Source: WHSO01 sp050485485 (GTDB lineage Bacteria; Pseudomonadota; Alphaproteobacteria; SMXQ01). Taken from it: DNA of 64,000 bases. The notes below the pieces were generated by a model. It ran no database searches. It was not told the DNA's origin and saw only the letters and a list, made by a program, of their open reading frames with translations. Positions 8,660 to 18,471 of this stretch are shown here, piece after piece. The position numbers were made by a program, and so were the translations under genes. The stretch is taken from NCBI GenBank assembly GCA_050485485.1, contig JBJHBM010000005.1, positions 1 through 64,000 of the forward strand, given 5' to 3'. How positions within the stretch are numbered: the first letter of the stretch is position 1; the number at the start of each line of letters is the position of its first letter.

Positions 8660-9187
8660 ATGGTTTCGGATGCGATGTCAGATGAACCTGGCGACGTGCG
8701 TGAAATTGGCGGCGTCGTCAAATGGTTCAACACGGTGAAGGGTTTCGGCTTCGTCACGCCTTCCGATGGTTCCAACGATGCGTTCCTGCACCTTTCGGTC
8801 CTGCGCGACGCGGGCTACGCCAGCCTGCTTCCGGGGACGACGGTCCGTTGCGAGGTTTCGTACCGGTCGAAGGGGCTCCAGGTCACGCGCATCGTGACCG
8901 TGGACGAGAGCACCGCCGAACCGGCGCCGGCGGTGCCGGCCGGCGGCGGGCCGCGCGGGTATGAATCGCTGGGGCCGATCGGCGACTTCGTCGATGCCAC
9001 GGTCAAGTGGTTCAACGCGGAAAAAGGCTACGGCTTCGTCTGCCAGACGGGGAACGACCGGGACGTGTTCGTCCACATGGTCATCCTGCGACGGTCCGGC
9101 ATGCGCGAGCTGGAAGCGGGGCAGGCCGTGAAGGTGCGGATCGCCGAAGGGCCGAAGGGCCCGCAGGCGACGGAGATCCGCTTCTAG
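8660..9187 (+). CDS. Double cold-shock-domain protein
   Basis: A 175-residue protein with two cold-shock domains (about residues 14-75 and 106-175). Both have the single-stranded nucleic-acid binding motifs VKWFN and KGFGFV/KGYGFV, followed by DAFLHLSVL and DVFVHMVIL. The linker between them is rich in Ala, Pro and Gly. Tandem CSD proteins of this size are typical of Alphaproteobacteria (CspD-like) and bind RNA or ssDNA. I start at the ATG at 8660, with AGGGGG at 8642-8647 upstream; an ATG at 8675 is the alternative. Cold induction cannot be judged from the sequence. Confidence 0.92.
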   Translation: MVSDAMSDEPGDVREIGGVVKWFNTVKGFGFVTPSDGSNDAFLHLSVLRDAGYASLLPGTTVRCEVSYRSKGLQVTRIVTVDESTAEPAPAVPAGGGPRGYESLGPIGDFVDATVKWFNAEKGYGFVCQTGNDRDVFVHMVILRRSGMRELEAGQAVKVRIAEGPKGPQATEIRF

Positions 9188-9316
9188 CCCGATCCGTGTG
9201 CGGCGACGGGCGTGCCCGGCGGCGGGGATAAAATATCCCGCCGGGGTTTGCGCGCGTGCGCTTTCGCGGCACTATGGGCGCTGTCCCGCGTGTCCCCGTT
9301 CCGAAGCCAGGTGTCC

Positions 9317-9820
9317 ATGCCGCCGTCCTTCCTCTCCTTCAGGCCCTTCGTCCTCCCGCTGGCGCTCGCCGTGCTCGCGTTCGCGCTCGGCGCGGCTCCG
9401 TCCGCGCGGGCGCAGGCGCCGGGCGGGCAGGCCTTCGCCAGCGCGCCGCTCGAGATCGTGACCGCGGAGGGGCGGCACGCCTTCACGGTGGAGATCGCCG
9501 CCACCGACGCCCAGCGCGCCCAAGGGCTGATGTTCCGGCGTTTCCTCGCGCCCGACGCGGGCATGCTGTTCCTCTATCCGAGCCCGCGCGTCATCTCCAT
9601 GTGGATGAAGAACACCCTGATCCCGCTCGACATGCTGTTCCTCGACGCGGGCGGGCGGGTGCTGACGATCCACCAGCGCGCGGTGCCGGGCTCGGAGCGG
9701 ACCGTCAGCTCGCGCGTGCCGGCGGCGGCGGTGCTGGAGGTGCCGGGCGGCACCGTGGAGCGCCTCGGCATCCGGCCGGGCGACCGGGTCGAGAACAGCT
9801 TCCTCGGCGGCGGCCGCTGA
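9317..9820 (+). CDS. Exported DUF192 family protein
   Basis: A 167-residue protein. From the ATG at 9317 a classical signal peptide is seen (hydrophobic LALAVLAFALGAAPSARAQA, residues 16-35). The mature part has the DUF192 pattern: VEIAATDAQRAQGLMFRR, then MLFLYPSP, then MWMKNTLIPLDMLFLDAGGRV, and AAAVLEVPGGTVERLGIRPGD. The frame continues upstream without a family-like sequence, so the longer start is rejected. DUF192 proteins are small periplasmic beta-proteins of unknown biochemical function. Confidence 0.9.
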   Translation: MPPSFLSFRPFVLPLALAVLAFALGAAPSARAQAPGGQAFASAPLEIVTAEGRHAFTVEIAATDAQRAQGLMFRRFLAPDAGMLFLYPSPRVISMWMKNTLIPLDMLFLDAGGRVLTIHQRAVPGSERTVSSRVPAAAVLEVPGGTVERLGIRPGDRVENSFLGGGR

Positions 9821-9936
9821 CCGGAGTCTCGTGACCGCGGCGCGGGTTTGGGCTACCATCCGGCAAGGCGCGCGGGCCGGGGGACGCGATGAGGCACGTC
9901 CGCGCGCCGCAACGAACCACAAGACGGGAGGCGAAC

Positions 9937-10992
9937 ATGGGCTTTGCGGGAAAGATGGCGGCGATGGGCCTGGCCGGGGCGGTTGGCCTGGCCCTGGCGG
10001 CGGGCGCGGCGCCGGATGCGGCGGCGCAGGACGCGGCGGCGGCCTTCAAGGGCAAGCAGCTGCGCATGGTGATCTCGAGCGGCGCGGGCGGGGGCTACGA
10101 CACCTACGCCCGGGTGCTGTCGCGCCACCTCGTCAAGCACGTTCCCGGGCGGCCGGGCGTGGTCGACCAGAACATGCCGGGCGCGAGCGGCATGAAGGCC
10201 ACCAACTGGACCTTCATGGCGGGCCAGAAGGACGGGCTCACCATTCTCGCCACCTACAACGCGCTGCTGCTGGAGCCGCTGTTCGGCAATACCGCGGTCG
10301 AGTACGACCCGCGCAAGTTCGAATGGGTCGGCAGCATCAGCAAGCAGCAGAACGTGTGCATGACCTGGCACACCAGCCCGATCCGCACGGTCGAGGACGC
10401 CAAGACGCGCGAGGTGCTGGTCTCGGCCACCGGCGCCACCGGCAACTCGGCGACCCTGCCGCGCATCGTCAACGCCATGCTCGGCACCCAGTTCAGGGTG
10501 ATCGGCGGTTATTCCACCACCGAGAGCCGGCTCGCGGTCGAGCGCGGCGAGGTCGAGGGCATCTGCGGCCTGTCGTGGTCCACCCTCAAGGCCTCCAACC
10601 CTGCCTGGATCGCCGACAAGCGCCTCAACGTGTTCCTGCAGACCGGCGCCAAGCCGCATCCCGACCTGCCGGACGTGCCGCTCCTGATCTCCAAGGTCAC
10701 GAGCGCGGAAGACCGCCGCATCCTCGAGCTGCTCGGCGTGCCCGAGGACATGGGCCGGCCGTTCGCCATGCCGCCGGGTTCGCCCGCCCACATGGTGGTC
10801 GCGCTCAGGCGCGCCTTCGACGCGACCATGAAGGACAAGGACTTCCTGGCGGAGGCCGCGAAGGCGCAGCTCGAGGTCGATCCGCTCACCGGCGAGGAGA
10901 TGGTGAAGCTGATCGCCGACGCCTACGCCACCCCCGCGCCGCTGGTCGCGCGCGCCGCCGACCTGCTCGGCCGCCAGACCCGCAAGCAGTAG
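9937..10992 (+). CDS. TctC/Bug-type periplasmic substrate-binding protein
   Basis: A 351-residue protein starting at the ATG at 9937, with GGGAGG just upstream, followed by a signal peptide ending near AAAQDA. Family features are VISSGAGGGYDTYARVLSRHL, the NMPGASGMKATNW segment and the late LEVDPLTGEEM motif. TctC/Bug proteins bind carboxylates for the tripartite TctABC transporters, but no tctA or tctB is nearby. The racemase-fold gene follows 16 nt later, so the two are probably one transcript and this protein may supply that enzyme's carboxylate substrate. The ligand is unknown. Confidence 0.88.
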   Translation: MGFAGKMAAMGLAGAVGLALAAGAAPDAAAQDAAAAFKGKQLRMVISSGAGGGYDTYARVLSRHLVKHVPGRPGVVDQNMPGASGMKATNWTFMAGQKDGLTILATYNALLLEPLFGNTAVEYDPRKFEWVGSISKQQNVCMTWHTSPIRTVEDAKTREVLVSATGATGNSATLPRIVNAMLGTQFRVIGGYSTTESRLAVERGEVEGICGLSWSTLKASNPAWIADKRLNVFLQTGAKPHPDLPDVPLLISKVTSAEDRRILELLGVPEDMGRPFAMPPGSPAHMVVALRRAFDATMKDKDFLAEAAKAQLEVDPLTGEEMVKLIADAYATPAPLVARAADLLGRQTRKQ

Positions 10993-11008
10993 CCGGGGAG
11001 GGCGCGGA

Positions 11009-11761
11009 ATGTCGCAAGGCGTATCGTCGCCGGAGGCGGCCGGGGCAGGGGTGCGCGCGAGGATCGGCTATTCGGCCGTGGCCTACGTCACCGAGCTGCT
11101 GCCCCGGTACTTCTACCGGATCGTGCCCGACGGCGTGCTGATGTCGCTGCTCACGCTGCAGATCACGTCGCACACACAGGAGCAGTTCGAGGACATCTAC
11201 CGCCAGGGGCTGCGGGCGGCGGAATCCTTCGCCCGGGCCGGGGCCGACGTGATCGTCCTCGGCGGCGCGCCCACCAACATCTCCCACGGCCGGGAGGCGC
11301 TGGAGGCGGCGCTCGCCGAGCTTTCGCGGAGGTTCGGCGTGCCCGTCAGCTCCAGCTCGCTCGCCCAGATGAACGCCCTCAAGGCGGTCGGCGCGCGCAA
11401 CGTCGGCACCATCAACCCGGCGGTGCCGCGCAAGATCGGCGACAGCGCCAGCGGCTCGCTGGGCGACGGTATGCGGCTGGTGGGACGCAAGCATGTCGGC
11501 GCGGTGCTGGAGGAGTACAACCGCATCCCGCCCTCGCGCGCGATCGAGCTCGGCCGCGAGCTGATCGAGGAGCATCCGGAGGTGGACACGCTGATCTTCG
11601 GCTGCCCGCACTGGGCGTCGATCGAGGCGATCGAGCCGCTCGAGCAGGAGTATGGCGTCAACGTGGTGACGGCGCTGCAGGCGATCATCTGGGAGTCGCT
11701 CCGCCTCGCCGGCGTGGACGACCGGATCGAGGGCTACGGCCGCCTTTTGCGCGAGCATTGA
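11009..11761 (+). CDS. Asp/Glu racemase-superfamily enzyme (maleate isomerase/arylmalonate decarboxylase-like)
   Basis: A 250-residue protein of the Asp/Glu/hydantoin racemase fold. The C-terminal catalytic Cys is present in TLIFGCPHWASIEAI (about residues 193-207). At the position of the N-terminal catalytic Cys it has VLGGAPTNISHG, with Gly instead of Cys. In this superfamily, racemases and maleate isomerase use two Cys, while arylmalonate decarboxylase has Gly plus Cys, so a one-Cys decarboxylase or isomerase chemistry is plausible. It is flanked by a TctC gene and a MarR-like gene. The exact substrate is not inferable. Confidence 0.78.
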   Translation: MSQGVSSPEAAGAGVRARIGYSAVAYVTELLPRYFYRIVPDGVLMSLLTLQITSHTQEQFEDIYRQGLRAAESFARAGADVIVLGGAPTNISHGREALEAALAELSRRFGVPVSSSSLAQMNALKAVGARNVGTINPAVPRKIGDSASGSLGDGMRLVGRKHVGAVLEEYNRIPPSRAIELGRELIEEHPEVDTLIFGCPHWASIEAIEPLEQEYGVNVVTALQAIIWESLRLAGVDDRIEGYGRLLREH

Positions 11762-12273
11762 GCGGCGGCGGGCGCAGGCGGCGCCCGGTGGCGGCGGGAC
11801 GGCGCGAGGCCGCCTATGCCGCCTTCCCGGGTTGGCGTTTCGACATCTACACGCGCCGTCCGCGCGAGACCGTACGCTACTTCCGCGCCTCGCTGCCGCA
11901 TTCGGTGATCTGGATGATGGTGATGCGCGGGCATTTCGGCGCGGGCCCGCCGACGCTCGGCCAGTGCCAGGAAGCGGTGGCGTGCTCGCCGCTCACCACA
12001 CGCAAGCTGATCGCCGACGCGGTGGCGCGCGGCTATCTGGAGCTTCGCCAGGACGGCGACGACAGCCGCCGCCGACTGGTATGCCCGACGCCGCTCACGG
12101 TCGCGGAATTCAAGGGGATGGTGGACGGCTACCTCGACTTCTTCGAGGGACTCGCCGCCGCGGAGGGGGGTCGCCGGCCGGCGACGGACGGACAGGCGCC
12201 CGCGGCCGGCCGGCGGCGGACGGCTATTCCCGCGCCTTCGCCGCGCGCTCGGCCACGGCGGGGGAAATCTTGA
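11758..12273 (+). CDS. MarR-like winged-helix transcriptional regulator
   Basis: A 171-residue protein beginning at a TTG that overlaps the stop of the previous gene (TTGA, 11758-11761). The core (about residues 40-125) looks like a winged helix, with TLGQCQEAVACSPLTTRKLI as recognition-helix region, then GYLELRQDGDDSRRRLVCPTPL as wing. That DSRRR wing is typical of MarR relatives. The C-terminal 35 residues are low-complexity Arg/Pro/Ala and overlap the 3' end of the convergent TctC pseudogene by 50 nt. It probably controls the surrounding carboxylate-use genes; this is inferred from position. Confidence 0.72.
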   Translation: MSGGGRRRRPVAAGRREAAYAAFPGWRFDIYTRRPRETVRYFRASLPHSVIWMMVMRGHFGAGPPTLGQCQEAVACSPLTTRKLIADAVARGYLELRQDGDDSRRRLVCPTPLTVAEFKGMVDGYLDFFEGLAAAEGGRRPATDGQAPAAGRRRTAIPAPSPRARPRRGKS

Positions 12274-13244
12274 GCGTCTCCGCGATCCGCGCCTGAAGCT
12301 CCTTGCCCGACATCGGCTCGAACTCCATCTGCCGCTTCTCGATCTCGGCCAGGAACTGCGGATCCTTGAGCATGGCGTCGAAGGCGGCGCGCAGCGTCTC
12401 CATGCGCTCCGCCGGCACCTCGGGCGGGGTCATCACCGCCCGGCCGATCTCGGCCGTGCTTCCGTAGAGCGCGAGAATCTGCTTGTCGTCCGGCGTCTTG
12501 CCGAGCTCCACCATGGCGGGGATGTCGGGGAACAGCCGGTGGCGGCTCTGAGAATACTGCACCAGCACCGAGATCTTGCGCTCCTTGAGCCAGTCCTGGC
12601 GGCTGATGGTCAGGATTTCCGCCGTGGTGTGGCCACCCTGGACCTCGCCGCGCTCCATCGCCAGCAGCGTGCCGGTGGCGCCCTGGGTAGCCCAGCACCG
12701 GCTTGAACTTCGTGCCGACGATGCTGTTGAGCACCTTGGGCATGCTTTCGGAGGTGCTGCGCGGGCTGGTGGCGCCGAGGATCACCTCCTGGCGCATGGC
12801 GTCCTCGATGGTCCGGACCGGCGTGGTGTGCCACGCGACCGTGACTTCCACCACCGAGGTCAGCCGCCCGAGCCAGCCGAACCGCGTCATGTCGAAATCG
12901 ATGGCGGGGTTCTTGAGGATGTGCTCGAGCGCGATCGCCTGGGTGATCATGCCGATATGGGTGCCGTCGCGCGGCGCCTGGTGGTAGAGGAAGCTCGCGG
13001 CCTTGAGGCTGGCCACGCCCGGCAGGTTGCGCGGGACGATCGTCGGGTTGTGGGGCAGGTGGCGCGGCAGGTGCGCGGCGACGAGGCGCGAGTAGGTGTC
13101 GTAGGTGCCGCCCGGGTTGTAGCCGATCACGAAGGTGAGCGTCTTGCCCTTGTAGAAGTCGTCCGTCCGCGCGTCCTGCGCGAAGGCGAGGCACAGCGCG
13201 CCGACGCCGGCGCCGATCAGAGACAGACTCGTGGCTTTGCGCAT
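12224..13244 (-). pseudogene. TctC/Bug-type substrate-binding protein gene interrupted by a frameshift
   Basis: The N-terminal part (from 13244: signal peptide, FVIGYNPGGTYDTYSRLVAAHL, NLPGVASLKAASF) and the C-terminal part (12224 to about 12690: MERGEVQGGHTTAEIL, MEFEPMSGKELQARI) lie in different frames. The break is at GGG 12685-12687 on the plus strand (CCC in the coding strand). Removing one base there restores GYQGATGTLLAMERGEVQGG, which aligns well with the two intact TctC proteins in the window. It is either a recent single-base inactivation or a sequencing error in a G run. A GGGAG ribosome site precedes the ATG. The rest of the reading frame is intact. Confidence 0.85.
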
Positions 13245-13295
13245 GTGTGGTCTCCCTGTTTCGTTATGGTTCGGGTGCGCGCGCGGCCGGCGCCG

Positions 13296-14117
13296 TCAGG
13301 CGTTGGCCCGTTTCGCCCCCTCGCGCTCCGAGCACGCGATCATCACGCCTTCGATGTCGGTGAGGTGGAAATCGCCGACCGCGCTCTTCCTGAAGACGTT
13401 GTAGCGCGCCGCCCCGTCGGTGCCGTGTCCGAGCGGGCGCGGGTGCAGGTGCGGATTCTGGCCGAGCACGTCCTCGAGGTCGTCCTTGAGGGCGTCGATG
13501 CTCTCCACCTCGAACTCGATGTGGTCGGGGCCGAGGCGCTGGGGGTCGGTGTCGAGGTAGTCCGACATCTTCCACGGGATGACCATCAGCGTCACCCGGC
13601 CGTCGGAGAGGTGGTAGCTGTCGTCCCGGGTGTTGAGCAGGTTGAGCTCGAACACCTCGGCGTAGAACTGGGCGCAGCGCTCGGCGTGGCGGGTGCGCAG
13701 CGCGATGTGGCTGATGGTGCGCGGCTGCTCCCAGTCGTTCTCGGTGTAGATGTCCTTCTGCATGCCGAGATTCTTCTGCGACAGGTCGAAGATGTTGGTG
13801 TCGGGGTCGTAGGCGCTGTAGGCGGCGAACGGGCGCACCGGCGGGCGCTTCAGTGCCTCCAGCTCCGGGTCGAACTTCTTCATGCGCGCGACCGCGAGGT
13901 CGATGTCCTCCACCTCGAGCCCGAAGTGGTCGAGCCCGCTGGTACGGCCCTCGCGGCGCGGGATGATATTGAGCCCGACGTAGCCGTCGCCGAGCACCAC
14001 GGCGCGGGCGGGGCGGGGCTTGCGCGACGGCCGCATGCCGAACACCGCCTCGTAGAACTTGCCGTTGATGGCGTACTGGTCGCTGGTGATGGCGACGTGG
14101 TTGATCTTCGCGAACAT
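13296..14117 (-). CDS. Two-domain VOC family (type I extradiol dioxygenase-like) protein
   Basis: A 273-residue protein with two vicinal-oxygen-chelate modules (about 1-115 and 125-265). The first has INHVAIT and LDHFGLEVED; the second has ISHIALRT and PDHIEFEVESID. His and Glu positions match VOC metal ligands, and overall length fits extradiol ring-cleavage dioxygenases. The start at 14117 has GGGAG six bases upstream; the longer frame is not needed. It lies 51 nt downstream of nothing on its own strand but precedes the broken TctC gene, so the two may share a promoter. The aromatic substrate is unknown. Confidence 0.82.
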   Translation of the reverse strand: MFAKINHVAITSDQYAINGKFYEAVFGMRPSRKPRPARAVVLGDGYVGLNIIPRREGRTSGLDHFGLEVEDIDLAVARMKKFDPELEALKRPPVRPFAAYSAYDPDTNIFDLSQKNLGMQKDIYTENDWEQPRTISHIALRTRHAERCAQFYAEVFELNLLNTRDDSYHLSDGRVTLMVIPWKMSDYLDTDPQRLGPDHIEFEVESIDALKDDLEDVLGQNPHLHPRPLGHGTDGAARYNVFRKSAVGDFHLTDIEGVMIACSEREGAKRANA

Positions 14118-14209
14118 GGCAGTCTCCCTACGGCTCACGGCCTACGCCCTGGAGCGTGCGCTCGGGTCGAGCTTAGGGCGGGGGCCGGCGCGAAAAACCT
14201 ATAAAAGTT

Positions 14210-15598
14210 TTAGGTTTCGGGTCTCGGCGGCGCGGCGCCGCCGTCCCCGGCCGCGGCGCCGTCCGCGAGGGCGAAGTCCTTGAGGGTCAGGCCCGCGAGC
14301 CCGTCCGCGACCGTGCTGTCGATGCGCCGCATGAGGCCGGCGACGGGGGCGGGGGTCTCCTGGCGGGGGGCGTCGACGCCGGCGGTCTCGATGCCACGCA
14401 CGGCGCGGCGCACGGCGTCGAGCGTGGTCTCCTCGGGCGGGGCGGAGGGCAGGTAGAGGGCCTGGTCCTCGCCGGCGCGCTCGACCAGGCCGGCGCGCTC
14501 CATGCGCCGCAGCACGTCGCACAGCACCGGCATCGGCGCGTTGGTATGGCGCGCGAGGCGGTCGACGCTCCAGGCGGGAGCCTGGCGGTAGTAGGCCCTC
14601 ACGATGTGCCAGATCGCGGTGAGCGCGACGCGCTCGGTGGTCTCGATGCTGTACTCGCCGGGCTCCCGCCGGAGGCCGATGTAGTGGGGGTTCTGGACGT
14701 AGAACGAGAGGGCGCTGCCGACCAGCACGATCAGCCACACGATGTAGAGCCAGATCATGAACAGGAGCAGCGTCGCGAAGGCGGAATAGACCGCGGCGTA
14801 GCGCACCGAGGTGACGATGAAGGAAGAGAACCCCCAGCCGATCACGGTCCACATCAGCCCGGCCGCGATCCCGCCCGCGAGGGCCGGGAGGAACCGCACC
14901 CGCGTGTTGGGGATGAACATGTAGACGAAAGTGAAGGTGATGCTGACCAGCAGCAGCGGCACCAGGCGCCCGGCCAGCGACATCAGCTCCCCCACCGGGC
15001 CGAACGCGGCGACGTCCTGGACGATGGAGGCGGCAAGCATGGAGGAGGTGACGCCGAGGGCGCCGATCACCGCGACCGGGCCCAGCACCACCAGGGCGAG
15101 GTAGTCGCGCAGCTTCTGGGCGAGGGAGCGCTCGTTGGGGGCGTGCCAGATGTAGTTGAAGGCGCGCTCCACCTTCTCGAGCAGCGACACCACCGTGTAG
15201 AACAGCAGCATCAGGCCGATGAAGCCGAGCACGCCGACCTGCACGTTATCGACGAAGCCAATGATCCGCTGGGTGATCTCCTCCGCCTGTTCGCCGAGCG
15301 GCTCGAGCAGGCCGAGCAGCAGCGGCTCCGCCTGGTTGTGGACGCCGAAGCCCTTGAGCACCGAGAAGCCGATCGCCACCAGCGGCACGAGGGACAGCAG
15401 CGTGGTGTAGACCAGGCTCATGGCGCGCAGCGTGAGCTGGCCTTCGACGATGTCACGCGCGAGCGCGGCCAGGATGCCGACCGGGCGCATCAGCGGGCTG
15501 GCCCAGACCGAGCCGGTGGCGGGCTCCGCCCGGCCGAACACGGCGCGCAGCGCCCGCAGGTTGTGGAGAGTATCGGCGCCGAGCTTGCGCATCTTCAT
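14210..15598 (-). CDS. YihY/virulence factor BrkB family membrane protein
   Basis: A 462-residue protein with about six membrane helices in residues 45-325. It carries the YihY/BrkB pattern SLVYTTLLSLVPLVAIGFSVLKGFG near the N-terminus, split over one helix, then FYTVVSLLEKVERAFNYIWH and a terminal membrane segment IWLYIVWLIVLVGSALSFY. The C-terminal 130 residues form a soluble domain with a possible winged helix (VDRLARHTNAPMPVLCDVLRRM). The family was once misnamed RNase BN; the true function is not settled. I use the ATG at 15598 (MKMRKL) because the extra upstream residues are not family-like. Confidence 0.88.
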   Translation of the reverse strand: MKMRKLGADTLHNLRALRAVFGRAEPATGSVWASPLMRPVGILAALARDIVEGQLTLRAMSLVYTTLLSLVPLVAIGFSVLKGFGVHNQAEPLLLGLLEPLGEQAEEITQRIIGFVDNVQVGVLGFIGLMLLFYTVVSLLEKVERAFNYIWHAPNERSLAQKLRDYLALVVLGPVAVIGALGVTSSMLAASIVQDVAAFGPVGELMSLAGRLVPLLLVSITFTFVYMFIPNTRVRFLPALAGGIAAGLMWTVIGWGFSSFIVTSVRYAAVYSAFATLLLFMIWLYIVWLIVLVGSALSFYVQNPHYIGLRREPGEYSIETTERVALTAIWHIVRAYYRQAPAWSVDRLARHTNAPMPVLCDVLRRMERAGLVERAGEDQALYLPSAPPEETTLDAVRRAVRGIETAGVDAPRQETPAPVAGLMRRIDSTVADGLAGLTLKDFALADGAAAGDGGAAPPRPET

Positions 15599-15798
15599 GG
15601 GGAGCGGTCCTGTCGGTGTCGGTTCGGTTCCCCCATGGTGCCGGGGTTTCGCGCGGCAGTCCATGAGGACGTCCACGGATGGTTGCGGGCGGGGGCGCCG
15701 GGGCGCTAGGCGCGTGCGCGCCGACGCGCTAGAGTGGCGCCCGCCGGGCCGGGGGCGGCCGGGACCAGGCCATAGGGCGTCAGCGGATCGAGGGGGCC

Positions 15799-16755
<957 letters not shown>

Positions 16756-16830
16756 AGTGGGTGAGGTAATCGTCGTTACGCTTTACTACTATGTCGGACG
16801 GACTTTATCACTATACAGCGTGCCGACCAG

Positions 16831-16859
16831 TTGACTTAGATATTGCAATCATTTATAGG
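16831..16859 (+). promoter_or_regulatory. Probable sigma-70 promoter of the outer-membrane barrel gene
   Basis: TTGACT (16831-16836) and TATAGG (16854-16859) are exactly 17 bp apart inside an AT-rich island between two GC-rich genes. The predicted transcript would have a leader of roughly 90 nt before the ATG at 16956. Confidence 0.6.
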
Positions 16860-16955
16860 CATTTTGTGTTCTGGGGATGTTGTTTTGGTAGTTAACGCCG
16901 CATGTCAGCGGGGAGGCAGGCGCTGGCGAGCAGGTTTATGGAAGGGGATTGCTGC

Positions 16956-18206
16956 ATGAACTCCGGTTCCCGTTTGACCTTGGGCATGAGTGCCCTCGCC
17001 GCTTCCCTGCTGCTGGTGCCCGAAGTGCTCGCACAGGATAATCGCTACCTTACCGTGACCGAACGCCCGCGCCCCGAGCTCGATCCGCTCGGCGTCCGGG
17101 TGGGCTCCTTCCTGCTGTTCCCCAAGCTCGGTGTTACGGGCTACTACGACGACAATATCTTCCGCACCAATACCAACACGGTTGACGACTTCATCACGGT
17201 CATCTCCCCGTCGGTGGACCTGCGGTCGAACTGGAACAACCACGCCCTCAACCTGGGCGCGCGGGCCGACATCGGGCGTTACGCCGACAACGGGCGGGAA
17301 GACTACGAGGACTACAACCTCTATGCCAACGGCGTGCTCGACATCACACGCCGTGCGCGGTTGAGCGGCGGCCTGTCCTACAGTCAGCTGCACGAGGACC
17401 GCGGCTCCCCCGACGACGCCAACGGCGTGAACCCGACGGAATATTCGCTGATGGCGGCGAATGCCGCCTTCCGCCAGCAGTTCAACCGGCTCAATGCCAC
17501 GGTCACCGGCAACTTCCGTCAGTTCGATTACGACAACGTGCGGCGCGCGAACGGCACCATCGTCAACAACAACGCCCGCGACCGCAACGAGTACGATATC
17601 GGCCTTCGCCTCGGTTACGAAATCGTGCCCGCCTACGAAGCCTTCGTGCGCGTCGTCTACAATCAGCGCGACTACGATCAGTCCGTGGACGCCAACGGCT
17701 TCAACCGCGATTCCGACGGCTACGAGACGGTGGCAGGCCTCCGCGTCGATCTCTCGGGCACGGCCTTTGGCGACGTCTATGCCGGGTACCGCACCCAGAG
17801 CTACGACGATTCGCGTCTCCGCCGGGTTTCGGGCTTGACCTACGGCGCCGCCCTCACCTGGAACGCGACGGCGCTCACGACGGCCAAGCTGAGCGTGGCC
17901 CGCGAGGTGGAGGAGACGACCCAGAACAACGCCTCCGGCTACTTCGCGACCGTGTACGGCGTCTCGGTGGATCATGAGCTGCTGCGCAACCTCCTGATCG
18001 GCGGCAACGCGGCCTATATCACGAACGACTATAAAGGGATCTCGCGCGAGGACGATCACACCGAGTTCGGCCTTCATGCGAAGTACCTGTGGAACCGCTA
18101 CCTCAACCTTTCGCTCGGCTATACGCGTCGTTCGCGCGATTCCAGCGTCGCTGGCGCGGACTACGACTACAACCGGCTGATGCTGAAAGTGGAGGCGATG
18201 CTTTGA
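16956..18206 (+). CDS. Outer-membrane beta-barrel protein (BBP2-like, polysaccharide-associated type)
   Basis: A 416-residue protein with a signal peptide (LTLGMSALAASLLLVPEVLAQ). It is followed by alternating aromatic/polar strands such as VGSFLLFPKLGVTGYYDDNIFRT, with aromatic residues at regular spacing to the end; the last residues (YDYNRLMLKVEAML) form a typical terminal strand. The sequence is Tyr/Asp/Asn/Arg-rich. I recognise the style of the BBP2_2 family (PF10082), often found with exopolysaccharide genes, which fits the adjacent UDP-xylose synthase. The ATG at 16956 has AAGGGG upstream and gives the best signal peptide; ATGs at 16938 and 16902 are less likely. Substrate and export role are inferred. 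Confidence 0.83.
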   Translation: MNSGSRLTLGMSALAASLLLVPEVLAQDNRYLTVTERPRPELDPLGVRVGSFLLFPKLGVTGYYDDNIFRTNTNTVDDFITVISPSVDLRSNWNNHALNLGARADIGRYADNGREDYEDYNLYANGVLDITRRARLSGGLSYSQLHEDRGSPDDANGVNPTEYSLMAANAAFRQQFNRLNATVTGNFRQFDYDNVRRANGTIVNNNARDRNEYDIGLRLGYEIVPAYEAFVRVVYNQRDYDQSVDANGFNRDSDGYETVAGLRVDLSGTAFGDVYAGYRTQSYDDSRLRRVSGLTYGAALTWNATALTTAKLSVAREVEETTQNNASGYFATVYGVSVDHELLRNLLIGGNAAYITNDYKGISREDDHTEFGLHAKYLWNRYLNLSLGYTRRSRDSSVAGADYDYNRLMLKVEAML

Positions 18207-18249
18207 GGAAGACAAGGCTCCATCGCCAGGACTAGGCTTCAGTCCGTGT

Positions 18250-18288
18250 CTTGTCGCCGCTATGGTGGAACGAGATAGCGGCGACAAG
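18250..18288. terminator. Perfect 14-bp hairpin after the barrel gene
   Basis: CTTGTCGCCGCTAT (18250-18263) and its exact complement (18275-18288) flank an 11-nt loop, 44 bp after the stop of the barrel gene. It lacks a T-tract, so it could be a Rho-independent-like stop, a 3' end stabiliser or a small repeat. The rest of the 265-bp gap (18207-18471) shows no supportable gene. Confidence 0.45.
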
Positions 18289-18471
18289 TCGGAATGTCGT
18301 GCTGCTTTTGCGGCGCTGCTGCTGGGCGATTGGTGCGCGGTGGGTTGTCGCCAAAGCGGGACGCGCTTTCGTTGGTGCTCTCATGAACCGGGACGGGCTT
18401 GAGGATTCGGGCATCACGCAGGCGCAAGACCGGCGCGGTGCCCGAAGCGGCCGAGCTCGAGGTCTAAGCGA

